Origin: Phycisphaerales bacterium
Lineage (GTDB): Bacteria > Planctomycetota > Phycisphaerae > Phycisphaerales > JAGLTS01
DNA length: 44,592 nucleotides
Assembly (NCBI GenBank): GCA_023135165.1
Contig: JAGLTS010000076.1
Span: forward strand, 1 to 44,592
Direction: 5' to 3'
Shown piece after piece: positions 1 to 8,830 of the stretch. The position numbers and the translations under genes were made by a program. The notes under the pieces are model-generated. The model was not told the DNA's origin. It was given only the letters and a program-made list of their open reading frames with translations, and searched no databases. Position 1 is the first letter of the stretch. Each line of letters starts with the position of its first letter.

Positions 1-386
1 GCTACGACGAGGCGGAGCCGCTGTACATCAAAACGCTGGAGATCAGGAAGCGAGTCCTCGGCGAGGAGCATCCGGACACCCTGTTCTCGATCTACAACAT
101 CGGCGAATTACTCACGATAGTGGGCAGGTACGAAGAAGCTGAGGCGTTGGCCGTGGAGTGCTACGAGGGTAATGTGAATCGCTACGGTACAGAGCACTCG
201 GAAACTATCGACGCCATAAACCTCCTCATCGATCTCTACACCGCCTGGCACAAAGCCGAGCCGGACAAGGGCTACGGCGCCAAGGCCGATCAGTGGCGCG
301 CCAAGCTGCCACAGCCGGACGAGGAGGCGCCAGGAGCATCGCCGGAGGCCGACAGTGAATCGGGTGCGGACGATGACGACGGATGA
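1..386 (+). CDS. TPR-repeat protein, C-terminal part (paralogue of the next kinase), 5' cut by window edge
   Basis: The reading frame is open from the window edge and ends at the TGA at 384-386. The first codons read YDEAEPLYIKTLEIRKRVLG, a kinesin-light-chain-like TPR unit, and a second unit follows (RYEEAEALAVECYEGNVNRYG). The tail carries INLLIDLYTAWHKAEPDKGY and then KADQWRAKLP, almost the same as the end of the complete kinase at 798-3779, so the two genes are tandem paralogues. By analogy the missing part should hold a Ser/Thr kinase domain and a membrane helix, but this cannot be seen here. The last 25 or so residues are rich in Glu, Asp, Ser and Ala and look disordered. The TPRs are likely protein-docking surfaces. 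Confidence 0.85.
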   Translation, partial: YDEAEPLYIKTLEIRKRVLGEEHPDTLFSIYNIGELLTIVGRYEEAEALAVECYEGNVNRYGTEHSETIDAINLLIDLYTAWHKAEPDKGYGAKADQWRAKLPQPDEEAPGASPEADSESGADDDDG

Positions 387-797
387 CAGAGGATTGCTGA
401 CTTCTGCCAAGCAGTATCAGCATTGACACGTACTGCGACCCCGTTCCCAGCGACGCGTGCGGGCACGGATGGCGTACGAGAGCGCACGTCTCGACGCACG
501 TTCCGATCCGTCGCCTGATCCGTCGAGGCGGTCAACGGGGAGGCTGAGGGCGCTGGTCCCACGCCGTGGTGTCGAAGCGAGGTCAATCGGGGCGGCCCCG
601 CAATGGGGTCCAGTCTGAGTGCTCGAGATCGCCCGTCATCTGACATGCCGCTGAGTTCCTCCCGCACGCCCTGTCAGCCCGCGTGTCCCGGCACGGACCG
701 TTGATCGCGTTGCGTGTGCTGTGCTATGGTGCTCATTCGGAGGAGCGTGAGTCTGGGCTCATGCTCCTGCGACCAGTCAAGCCTGCGAGGATCTCTC
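387..797. other. Intergenic region between the two TPR kinase genes
   Basis: No convincing gene is seen in these 411 bases. The only signal I can point to is the possible promoter near its right end (701-730), upstream of the complete kinase. A GC-rich inverted repeat (ggggcggcccc type) lies near 590-600 but has no T-run, so I do not call it a terminator. Confidence 0.5.
701..730 (+). promoter_or_regulatory. Possible promoter of the TPR kinase
   Basis: TTGATC (701-706) and TATGGT (725-730) are separated by 18 bases and fit a weak housekeeping promoter. The leader to the ATG at 798 would be about 60 bases. Sequence match only. Confidence 0.3.
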
Positions 798-3779
798 ATG
801 GCTGCGGACAAACCCAACGACATCGACCATGACGCGCCTACAAACGACATGGAGCCGCAGGCGCCTGATGATCTCCGTCCCACAGCGCCTCCGTCGTCGA
901 TGCCCAAGAAGATCGGTCACTACACGATCAAGAGCTTCATCGGCTCCGGTGGCATGGCACAGGTCTACCTCGCGGTGCAGGAGCACCCACGGAGGAAGGT
1001 CGCGCTCAAGCTGATGAGGACGGGAATCACATCCCGCTCCGCCTTGCGCCGTTTCGAGTTCGAGTCACAGATCCTCGGCCGCCTTCACCATCCCAACATC
1101 GCACAGGTCTACGAGGCAGGCACTCACGATGACGGTTCCGGGGGTGATATTCCGGGGGTGCCGTACTTCGCGATGGAGTACATCCCCAACGCCAAGCCGA
1201 TTACGGAGTATGCCCGTGACAAGAAGCTGAGCACGAAGGACCGTCTGGGATTGCTCGCGAAGGTCTGTGATGCGGTCCACCACGGTCATCAGAAGGGGAT
1301 CATCCATCGGGATCTGAAGCCGGGGAACATCCTCGTCGATTCGTCCGGAGAGCCGAAGGTGATCGACTTCGGCGTAGCGCGGTCAACAGACAGCGACATG
1401 GCGGTGACGACACTGCAGACGGATGTGGGGCAGTTGATCGGGACGCTCCAGTACATGTCGCCTGAACAGTGCGAGGCGGACCCGGATGATCTGGACACGC
1501 GCAGTGATGTGTACGCCTTGGGCGTGGTGCTCTACGAGCTTCTCTGCGCTCAACTGCCATACGACGTGACCAAGGTGGCGGTGTATGAGGCGGCGAGGAT
1601 CGTCAGGGAGGAGCCGCCGGCGAAGCCGAGCACGCTCGACCGGACACTACGTGGTGATGTGGAGACGATCGCGCTCAAGGCGCTGGAGAAGGAGCGCGAG
1701 CGGCGGTACAGGTCGGCTGAAGCGCTGGGCGATGACATCCACAAGTACCTGAGCAATGAGCCGATCGAGGCGCGACCGCCGAGCCTCGCGTGTCAGATCC
1801 GCCTCTTCGCCCAGCGGAACCGGGTAGCTTTCGCAGCGATGTCGGCGATCTTCGCGATCCTCGCCATCGCCACTGTTGTGAGTGTGATCTTCGCTGTACA
1901 GGCGAGCCGGGCGAAGGATGGGATGGAAGTCGCGCTAGATGAGGCGAGGGGCGCTCGCGCGGTCGCGGAAGATGCGGAGCGAGAAGCGCGAGACAACCTC
2001 GCTCTTGCTGAGAGGCGCGAGCAGGAGGCGGAGGATGCGAAGATTCGTGCCGAGGAAGAAGCGGACAATGCAAGGGAGATCAACAACTTCCTGACCGTGG
2101 ATCTGCTGGCGTCCGTCGCGCCGTCGGCCGAGTCGGGCAAGGGCAAGGATGTTCTGATGCGGGATGTGCTCGACGCCGCGTCGGAGAAGATCGAAGAAGC
2201 ATCCCAACCCGAGGGTCGTTTCACCGACAAGCCGCTGATCGAGGCGTCGGTCCGCGCGACGCTTGGCTGGACGTACCATCTGCTCGGCGAGTACGCCGCC
2301 GCCGAGCCGCACCTGGAGCGGGCGCGTCTGCTGAGGCGTCGAGAACTGGGTGAGGAGCATCCAAGCACGCTGCGCTCCATGAACAACCTCGTGCTCCTGT
2401 ACGACGGGCAGGGCCGCTACGACGAAGCGGAGCCGCTGTGCACCAAGACGCTGGAGATCAGCACGCGCGTTCTCGGCGACGAACATCGAGACACGCTCAG
2501 TGTCATGAACAACCTCGCGATCCTGTACAAGAACCAGGGCCGGCACGATGAGGCAGAGCCGCTGTACGCCAAGACGCTGGAGATCAGCAAGCGTGTTCTC
2601 GGCGAGGAGCATCAGGGCACGCTCAGCGCCATGAACAACCTCGCGATCCTGTACGAGAGCCAGGGCAGGTACGACGAGGCGGAACCGCTGCTCATCACGA
2701 CGCTGGAGACCAAGAGGCGAGTCCTCGGCGAGGAGCATCCGGACACACTCGCCTCGATGAACAACCTTGCGATCCTGTACAAGAACCAGGGTCGATATGA
2801 CGAGGCGGAACCGCTGCACGTCGCGACGTTGGCGATCAGGAGGCGAGTCCTCGGCGAGGAGCATCCTCGCACGCTGGCCTCCAGGGGCAGCCTCGCGGTC
2901 CTGTGCGTGAGTCAGGGCCGATACGACCAGGCGGAGCGGCTGTATCTCGGGACGCTGGAGATCCAGAAGCGCATTCTCGGCGAGGAGCATCCGGACACGC
3001 TCAGGTGCGCGAACAACATCGCGGCCCTATACAGGAATCAGGGCAGGTACGACGAGGCGGAGCAGTTGTACGTGGAGACGCTGGCGATCAAGACGCGCAT
3101 CCTCGGCGAGGAGCATCCGAGCACGCTCATGTCCGTGGGCAACCTCGCGATTCTGTACAAGGACCAAGGCCGATATGACGAGGCGGAGCCGCTGTACGTG
3201 AAGACGCTGGCGATCCGGAGGCGAGTCCTCGGCGAGGAGCACCCGGAGACGCTGACCTTCATGAACAGCCTCGCGAACCTGTACAAGAACCAGGGGCGCT
3301 ACGACCAGGCGGAGCCGCTGTATCTCGAGACGCTGGAGATCCAGAAGCGAATCCTCGGCGAGGAGCATCCGGACAGACTGTTCTCGATGGCCAACCTGGC
3401 GGGGCTGTATCAGGAACAGGACCGCCTTGATGAGGCGGCCGCGCTGTTCGAACGAGCCGTGGCAAGTGCGAGGCGAGCATTGGGAGAGAGGCACTGGGTC
3501 ACGGGCGCATTCGTCGGCAGCTACGGCGAGGTACTGACCAAGCTCCAGCGGTATGACGAGGCGGAGACGGCTCTTCTGGAAGCGCACGCATCGCTCACCG
3601 CAAGCCTCGGGTCGCAACACAGGCGAACGATCGGGCAGATCGTGTTGCTCATCAACCTCTACACCGCCTGGCACGAAGCCGAACCGGACAAGGGCCACGA
3701 CGCCAAGGCCGATCAGTGGCGAGCCAAGCTGCCAACCGACGAGCCGGACGAAGCCGAACCGGCCGGACAAGGGGGATAG
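798..3779 (+). CDS. Membrane Ser/Thr protein kinase with C-terminal TPR array
   Basis: 993 residues. The start is the ATG at 798, with GCGAGG a few bases upstream. The frame is open back to 714, but that extension is Cys/Ser-rich and unlike kinase N-termini. Kinase domain (about 40-320): glycine loop GSGGMAQVY (about 49-57), lysine in VALK (about 71), HRDLKPGN with catalytic Asp about 172, and DFG Asp about 190. One membrane helix lies at about 343-367, followed by an Ala/Glu/Arg-rich coiled coil. About eleven TPR units of 42 residues follow, most with YDEAEPLY and LGEEHP. The kinase is therefore predicted to be cytoplasmic and the TPRs on the far side of the membrane. This is the Hanks-type PknB-like architecture that is abundant in planctomycetes. 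Its targets are unknown. It is a tandem paralogue of the gene cut by the window start. Confidence 0.9.
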   Translation: MAADKPNDIDHDAPTNDMEPQAPDDLRPTAPPSSMPKKIGHYTIKSFIGSGGMAQVYLAVQEHPRRKVALKLMRTGITSRSALRRFEFESQILGRLHHPNIAQVYEAGTHDDGSGGDIPGVPYFAMEYIPNAKPITEYARDKKLSTKDRLGLLAKVCDAVHHGHQKGIIHRDLKPGNILVDSSGEPKVIDFGVARSTDSDMAVTTLQTDVGQLIGTLQYMSPEQCEADPDDLDTRSDVYALGVVLYELLCAQLPYDVTKVAVYEAARIVREEPPAKPSTLDRTLRGDVETIALKALEKERERRYRSAEALGDDIHKYLSNEPIEARPPSLACQIRLFAQRNRVAFAAMSAIFAILAIATVVSVIFAVQASRAKDGMEVALDEARGARAVAEDAEREARDNLALAERREQEAEDAKIRAEEEADNAREINNFLTVDLLASVAPSAESGKGKDVLMRDVLDAASEKIEEASQPEGRFTDKPLIEASVRATLGWTYHLLGEYAAAEPHLERARLLRRRELGEEHPSTLRSMNNLVLLYDGQGRYDEAEPLCTKTLEISTRVLGDEHRDTLSVMNNLAILYKNQGRHDEAEPLYAKTLEISKRVLGEEHQGTLSAMNNLAILYESQGRYDEAEPLLITTLETKRRVLGEEHPDTLASMNNLAILYKNQGRYDEAEPLHVATLAIRRRVLGEEHPRTLASRGSLAVLCVSQGRYDQAERLYLGTLEIQKRILGEEHPDTLRCANNIAALYRNQGRYDEAEQLYVETLAIKTRILGEEHPSTLMSVGNLAILYKDQGRYDEAEPLYVKTLAIRRRVLGEEHPETLTFMNSLANLYKNQGRYDQAEPLYLETLEIQKRILGEEHPDRLFSMANLAGLYQEQDRLDEAAALFERAVASARRALGERHWVTGAFVGSYGEVLTKLQRYDEAETALLEAHASLTASLGSQHRRTIGQIVLLINLYTAWHEAEPDKGHDAKADQWRAKLPTDEPDEAEPAGQGG
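2340..3420 (+). repeat. 126-bp tandem coding repeats (TPR units)
   Basis: The DNA repeats with a period of 126 bases. For example, the gaggagcatcc-type motif at 2352 recurs at 2478 as a diverged copy and then in each following unit. Each unit encodes one 42-residue TPR. The nucleotide similarity between units, and with the unit at 1-100, is high enough to permit slippage or gene conversion. Confidence 0.85.
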
Positions 3780-3891
3780 GTACATCAACCGGACGCGCGT
3801 CGTGCGAGTGTGCGCGTGCTGCCTGTCCTTGCGCAGGCGACCGTGCAGGTGAGCGCATCATGCACGTTGAGGCTACCTTGAGCGAATTCCA

Positions 3892-4128
3892 CTACCTCGC
3901 TCGGCCGACGCTGGTCTTGAGCCATTTCTCGCGCTGCATCGCTTCGGAGCGCGTGGCGCGTTGTTCGGAGTAGACCAGGAGCCACGGTCCTGGGTTCCGG
4001 GATGTGAACTTGCTGGGGTTGTGATCGTGGTCGTTGTGCTCAGCGACGCGGCGCTGCAGGTCGCTCGTCTGCCCGACATACCGTCGGCCAGTGGAGTCGC
4101 TTCGGAGCACGTAGACGAAGAAGGGCAA
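3892..4128 (-). CDS. Small GIY-YIG domain protein
   Basis: 78 residues. The opening MPFFVYVLRS is the GIY-like strand and YVGQT (about 17-21) is the YIG strand. The family's Arg (DLQRRVAEH) follows, and a conserved Glu in the ATRSEAMQREKW segment is the expected metal ligand. Length and layout match single-domain UvrC/Slx1-like GIY-YIG proteins, which may act as DNA nucleases; the role of these short proteins is mostly untested. The likely start is TTG at 4128 (no ATG is available), with GGGGAG only about one base away, so the start is uncertain. The gene is on the same strand as, and 235 bases downstream of, the restriction operon, and could be read through from it. Confidence 0.75.
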   Translation of the reverse strand: MPFFVYVLRSDSTGRRYVGQTSDLQRRVAEHNDHDHNPSKFTSRNPGPWLLVYSEQRATRSEAMQREKWLKTSVGRAR

Positions 4129-4363
4129 ACTCCCCGAAGTGTAGCCGATCCAAACTCGGTGGGTGGTGAACGGGTGGAGAGGAAGTGCTCAGACTGTAAA
4201 CCGCGATCATGCTCTCCGTAATCCGCCTTATGTCATGGGCTTATGCTGCCCTTGCCAACGGCGAACGTACCCGACTCGCCCAGTCTCTCAGGTTGACGGC
4301 GGGTGAGATTCGGTGCCCGAGTCGGCTGGATCCGAACCAGCGAGTCCGCCTCGCACCCCTTGC

Positions 4364-7300
4364 TCAAATCCCACCCGCACGTTCGACAACAAGTCGAACC
4401 GCAGCTTCAAGATCCACGCCAGCGCTCCAAATGGTCCTCTCGATGCGGACCTTTGTGTCATGGCCTGAGATCTCCATGCATATGGGGCCACTGGTCGAAC
4501 GCGCTTCATCGATTGTATCTCGCATGAACTCGTATTCACTCCACAGAGTGGTCAGCCGCCCACCAATATCTGCGAGGAACCTCGCGTTCGCTGCGACCTC
4601 TGCTTCCGTTGGCTCATCCGAGACGACTTCAACGACGCATAGCATATACCGGTCGGCGTTGGCCACAGCAGCTTCAACTTGTCGGACGCTCATGCGTGCT
4701 ACTTCGTCCGTCACGCCCTTGACCTCCAGATACACATCGTTCGCTCCAGAGATCTTGAGCCCAATTGCGTCGTCTTCCTCACCCGACTGCGGCCTCACGG
4801 TGAAATCGTGACCGATGCCCGTTCGCTCAACGCGAAGCCCGGAGTCCTTCAGGGCATCCCGGATTCGATCCTCGACCAGTTTCCCAAGTTTCCGGTTCCG
4901 TTCTACGCATTCCCGTCGTTGCCTTCGCTGTTCAACCACTTCGAAAATGCCAGGGTCGGCATGAACATCGCGAGCAAATGCCTCAAACTTCGCCGCATCG
5001 TGACCCATCGCCTCCACCATAGTTGCGGCAGACTGAATGACCGTCATCCGTTCATCCTCGCTATCACTGATCGCGCGGAGCGTCAGATCGGCTGGACTCA
5101 CACCGATAGATGCAAGGAATTGCCTGGCTGACTCGCTTGATAGCTGCTCGAGCACGGCTTGTTCCGGCCTAAGCAATCGACCCAAAACATCGGCACCTGG
5201 AGGCGATCGCCCCTTGTCAACCGGAATCCACGGCCTCTTCTTGATCGGACCGATCCAGTTTGCTCGGTAGTACTTGTGCTCCGATCCATTGTCACACGCT
5301 GCCACTTGCTCATCGAACGCGCGTCCATCTTCGGCGAGAACATACTCAAGAACGAACTTGAGCAGTCGAACGGCACGGGGGCGACTGCTTCGCACCCGAT
5401 CGAGTACAGATCTCTCGCCACCGATCAGAAACGCGATCTCGGATCGCTCAACCTGCGATTCTGACCGTATGTTCTTGTCGTCGTCCGACAGTGGCTCATC
5501 AGGGAGAAACTCCTCAACATAGCCATCGCATTCGAATAATGGCGATAGATGAACCATCCCCGCGTCGCTCAGTGCCTCCCATGCCCCAGCACTTGCGTCA
5601 TCACGACACTCCTCCGCGAGGACGTACTCTTCGGGAAACAGATCCACGTACTGCCGGGCAGGTTCTGGCCAGCACGAAACTGGAGCCAAGGGACGCTGGT
5701 GCGCGGCCGTCGTCCTCTTCAGAGTGGCCACTGTCACGGTCCCGTTGACCGCCTTTGACGTGATCGCAGGGAACCCATCCAGTTCTGAGACTTTGTCACG
5801 TGCCAGTAACCACTGCATCAGCGCGAGGTTGGCCTCGACAAGTGATGCCTTGAGCTCGTCGTCTTCGACGTGCTCCCCAAGTGCATTCAGTGCCTGCCGT
5901 AGGACCTCGTCCTCATCGCAGACATCCAGCATTTCCAGTACTTCGTCCACCTCCACGCCGGGTGCCGCCAGCACCCTTCGAATATCGATGCCGAACATCC
6001 CCGCGATGTCCTTCAGTGCCTCATCGACCCCAGTATCCAGCCGCAACTCATCACAGCATGAAAGCTCCCCGGCCTGATTAGGCACAAGCGAGCACTCGTG
6101 CAGCACGCCGACCATGCCCGCCTTCACCAGGAGCCCATACAGTCGGTTCAGCCACGCTACAGGTTCCTGCCTCTCTTCGAGTTCCGCTTTGAGCGCTGCG
6201 ATCGTCCCCAAGCCGGCAACCCTGTCAACAAGCTGCCGAATCGTCAGTGCCTCGCAGAACTCATCAACCGATGCGCTCTGTATGGATGCCCACGACTCCA
6301 AGTTCGCCGTCCATTGAACAACATCGGCACGGATGGGCAGATGCGTCTGCCCCTCTCCCAAGAACTGGGCCGTCTCCCACACTTCCAAGGCAGATGCAGA
6401 CCCCTTGCCAATCGGAATCCAGCTCTTGGTCGGTTCGCGAGTCGCTCCACAGACGGTCAACACTATTGGTGACTTGCGTAGTGGGCTAACGATTCCCTGA
6501 GTTATCGTCTTGCGAAACCACTCTTCGTCTATCCATTGCCGATCACGGTAGGCTCCGATGAACGCCAGTGATGGTGCCCCTGGTAGTTCCGCCGCTGCAG
6601 CGTCTCGAACGAGATCCGCTATCTGCCCACACGCGTTTTGGAACAGTCGCTGATTCGTCTCGTTGGCCGAACTCTTCGAGGCGCCCAATACGATGCCATC
6701 TCTTTCCTTCCTCGGGATGAACGCTTCGCTGTTCGCGACCAGAGGTACACACAGGTCCGCCGTACCGTTGAGCGGGAATGCCAAGAAGAGCTTTGGGACA
6801 CCAGTCATCCGCTCAATGACCTGTACCCCGTCTTCCTCGCGTAGCAGCAGCGCCACCTGGACATCCTCGTCACCAGTGACCACGACTGTGCGCGCCACTT
6901 CGGCTGCGGACGACACTCGGTACGCAGTCAAGTGTGCTATCGGTGAGGTAGTTGGTGTCTTCGTCCAAGTCCGATCCGTACCGTCACGCTCAAATGTGAT
7001 TGACTCCAAGCTTGGATTGAACGCCAGCAGCAGTGGAATACACTCAAGAAGAGAGCTCAGGCCTCTATCGACAACGTCCACGACGCCTGCGGTGATCGGA
7101 TACTCAAACTCGGTCGTGTATGGAGCCACGACCGATCCTCCTTCCGGAATAAGCGACTTCGTGAACTCATCACGAGAGGCTTGCATCGCGATGCGAAGCT
7201 CCTCCGAGTTCAGGGCCCGCCGATCAAGCGTAAAGTCAAACCCGCGTCCATCCCGCAGGAGGCCACGTACTCGAATCTGTCGTGCGATCAGATGGGTGGT

Positions 7301-7633
7301 TACAAACCCTGTACCGAATCGACCGATCCCCGAGTCCAGGCGCTTTGTCGATCCATGGTAAATGAGATGTGCGATTTCCTTGTCACGAAACGGTGACCCA
7401 TTGTGCCGGAATACCACTCGGTCCGCAGTTCGCTCAACCCTGATATTCAGTCCGGACTCTCCCGCCGCATCGCGCGCATTCTGAATCAGCTCCCATATCC
7501 ACCGTTCGACGACTGTGTCGCGTTCGTCCTCGAGCTCCTGCAGTCGATTGAAGACCGACTGCGCTGTGTTCTCAACCAACGCGTCGTTGAACGCTTCGTC
7601 TAGCCGATCAGTAAGTCGCGAGTCACTTTCCAT
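4364..7633 (-). CDS. GHKL-type ATPase (sacsin-like) with DUF3883-like nuclease-type C-terminus
   Basis: 1089 residues. The ATG at 7633 is chosen because GAGG lies about 10 bases upstream; the frame opens 11 codons earlier. The N-terminal HATPase fold shows the N-box ELIQNARDA (about 48-56), then HNGSPF, HGSTKR and the G1-type loop GIGRFGTGF (about 102-110). This is the arrangement of Hsp90/MutL/sacsin-type ATPases. The middle is unassigned. The C-terminus (about 930-1020) has GHDF followed by VYLEVKG, which matches DUF3883 and has the D...ExK pattern of PD-(D/E)XK nucleases. It is the last gene of the type I restriction operon, 42 bases after the NucS-like gene. I infer a defence role, perhaps as an ATP-gated nuclease. 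The exact family name is unknown to me. Confidence 0.75.
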   Translation of the reverse strand: MESDSRLTDRLDEAFNDALVENTAQSVFNRLQELEDERDTVVERWIWELIQNARDAAGESGLNIRVERTADRVVFRHNGSPFRDKEIAHLIYHGSTKRLDSGIGRFGTGFVTTHLIARQIRVRGLLRDGRGFDFTLDRRALNSEELRIAMQASRDEFTKSLIPEGGSVVAPYTTEFEYPITAGVVDVVDRGLSSLLECIPLLLAFNPSLESITFERDGTDRTWTKTPTTSPIAHLTAYRVSSAAEVARTVVVTGDEDVQVALLLREEDGVQVIERMTGVPKLFLAFPLNGTADLCVPLVANSEAFIPRKERDGIVLGASKSSANETNQRLFQNACGQIADLVRDAAAAELPGAPSLAFIGAYRDRQWIDEEWFRKTITQGIVSPLRKSPIVLTVCGATREPTKSWIPIGKGSASALEVWETAQFLGEGQTHLPIRADVVQWTANLESWASIQSASVDEFCEALTIRQLVDRVAGLGTIAALKAELEERQEPVAWLNRLYGLLVKAGMVGVLHECSLVPNQAGELSCCDELRLDTGVDEALKDIAGMFGIDIRRVLAAPGVEVDEVLEMLDVCDEDEVLRQALNALGEHVEDDELKASLVEANLALMQWLLARDKVSELDGFPAITSKAVNGTVTVATLKRTTAAHQRPLAPVSCWPEPARQYVDLFPEEYVLAEECRDDASAGAWEALSDAGMVHLSPLFECDGYVEEFLPDEPLSDDDKNIRSESQVERSEIAFLIGGERSVLDRVRSSRPRAVRLLKFVLEYVLAEDGRAFDEQVAACDNGSEHKYYRANWIGPIKKRPWIPVDKGRSPPGADVLGRLLRPEQAVLEQLSSESARQFLASIGVSPADLTLRAISDSEDERMTVIQSAATMVEAMGHDAAKFEAFARDVHADPGIFEVVEQRRQRRECVERNRKLGKLVEDRIRDALKDSGLRVERTGIGHDFTVRPQSGEEDDAIGLKISGANDVYLEVKGVTDEVARMSVRQVEAAVANADRYMLCVVEVVSDEPTEAEVAANARFLADIGGRLTTLWSEYEFMRDTIDEARSTSGPICMEISGHDTKVRIERTIWSAGVDLEAAVRLVVERAGGI

Positions 7634-7675
7634 CAGGCGTCCTCGACACCATCGCCAGGTGCCCAAACCATTCTC

Positions 7676-8782
7676 TCACGGAGCGATGTCAAAACGCTGC
7701 TTCAATCGCTCCACCGTGTGATGCCACTTCTTCGCACGCGGCCTTGCGGCCGAATTCTGGTTCCCGAAGAACCCCTTCTCACGAATCGCTTCCGCGAGGG
7801 GCACAGTGTGAACCCACTCGACACGCACGAAATGCTCTGCCTTGTCGACATCTTCGGCCTGGGTCCTATGCCTTGCCGCCTTTAAGGGGAGCGACGTAAT
7901 CGGCACCATCTTCCCATTGCCATCCTCCACACGGAACTCGTCGATCGGAACTGCCTCGTCCTTCACCACCCCTACGCCAACGTAGCCGACGCCACCAGGA
8001 ATGTTCACCCACACGCGGCCGCCTGGTTCAAGCAGGCTGAGCGAGCGCGAGTACCACGCCCCTCCTCCCGCTGACAGGAATCCGTGCGTCCTCGCCTCTT
8101 CCCAATCTCGATTGTCATCGCCACCGAATGACGCATAGAACTCCCCATTCCAAGGGAGCTTCTCACGCTTCCGCTCGACCTTTGAATCGACTTCACCGGG
8201 GTCAATCAGCCATGCGCGACTCAGGTACTCATGATCACCGTCGCGGAAGAACCGGAAGAACACAGCGTTGATGGCGACACCGTACTCCTCGGCGAGGTAG
8301 TTGATGATGCGCTCCGTACTGTCGTCGAGTTCGCCGGCCACGACGACGAGCTCATGTGACTCATTCAGCGCCTCCGGCATCGCGCTCGCGTTGAAGTGCT
8401 CGCAGAACGCCTCATCCAGGGACGTGCTCACGTGCTCCGGGACGTACTTCCTGAGGTAACCCTCGAAGATTCCGGCGATGTCATCATCTTCGAGCCCGCG
8501 GACCCACGAGCCATAATCGAGTAGTTGTGCGACCACCTCGCGCGGAGTGCGGTTGCGCTTCAGCTCAATGACGACCAGCTTCCCATCACCGTCGATCGCA
8601 AACAGGTCGATGAACTTGCCATGGGACGTCGGCACCTGACGCCCGATCAGGAGCAGGTTCGGATCTATGACGGACACGTCATCGGCCAGGACGTCTTCCA
8701 GCCGCCTCTCGCTGTCCATCGGCGTGAACTCGACCTTCTCAAGTCGGTCGCCGAGTTTCCACAGTCCTACTTCGATCGGCAT
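7676..8782 (-). CDS. PD-(D/E)XK nuclease of NucS/DUF91 type
   Basis: 368 residues. The N-terminal domain has LLLIGRQV, FIDLFAID (Asp about 59) and KLVVIELKRN (Glu about 73, Lys about 75). This is the D...ExK core of the NucS/DUF91 endonuclease family, and GKFIDLFAIDGDGKLVVIE is very typical of it. The C-terminal half, with GGGAWYSRSL and GGVGYVGVGVV, looks like a small beta domain I cannot name. True NucS cuts mismatched or branched DNA; stand-alone relatives are frequent in defence loci. It sits between hsdR (48-base gap) and the GHKL ATPase (42-base gap), so co-transcription is likely. Confidence 0.78.
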   Translation of the reverse strand: MPIEVGLWKLGDRLEKVEFTPMDSERRLEDVLADDVSVIDPNLLLIGRQVPTSHGKFIDLFAIDGDGKLVVIELKRNRTPREVVAQLLDYGSWVRGLEDDDIAGIFEGYLRKYVPEHVSTSLDEAFCEHFNASAMPEALNESHELVVVAGELDDSTERIINYLAEEYGVAINAVFFRFFRDGDHEYLSRAWLIDPGEVDSKVERKREKLPWNGEFYASFGGDDNRDWEEARTHGFLSAGGGAWYSRSLSLLEPGGRVWVNIPGGVGYVGVGVVKDEAVPIDEFRVEDGNGKMVPITSLPLKAARHRTQAEDVDKAEHFVRVEWVHTVPLAEAIREKGFFGNQNSAARPRAKKWHHTVERLKQRFDIAP

Positions 8783-8830
8783 CGCCTGCTCCTATACCGT
8801 CACTCCGATCATCCTGGCCTGCCCCGGACC

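Noticed and set aside
1935..2990. 351-residue - strand open frame with repeats
   Set aside because: Repeats only mirror the TPR units of the kinase on the other strand.
2340..3420. Regular repeats as a possible CRISPR array
   Set aside because: The period is 126 bases, in frame, and encodes TPR units. No CRISPR-like repeat-spacer pattern or cas gene was seen anywhere in the window.
4300..4370. tRNA-like T-arm on the minus strand (GCTGG-TTCGGAT-CCAGC)
   Set aside because: No matching acceptor 5' strand, D-arm or anticodon arm within the needed distance; probably chance.
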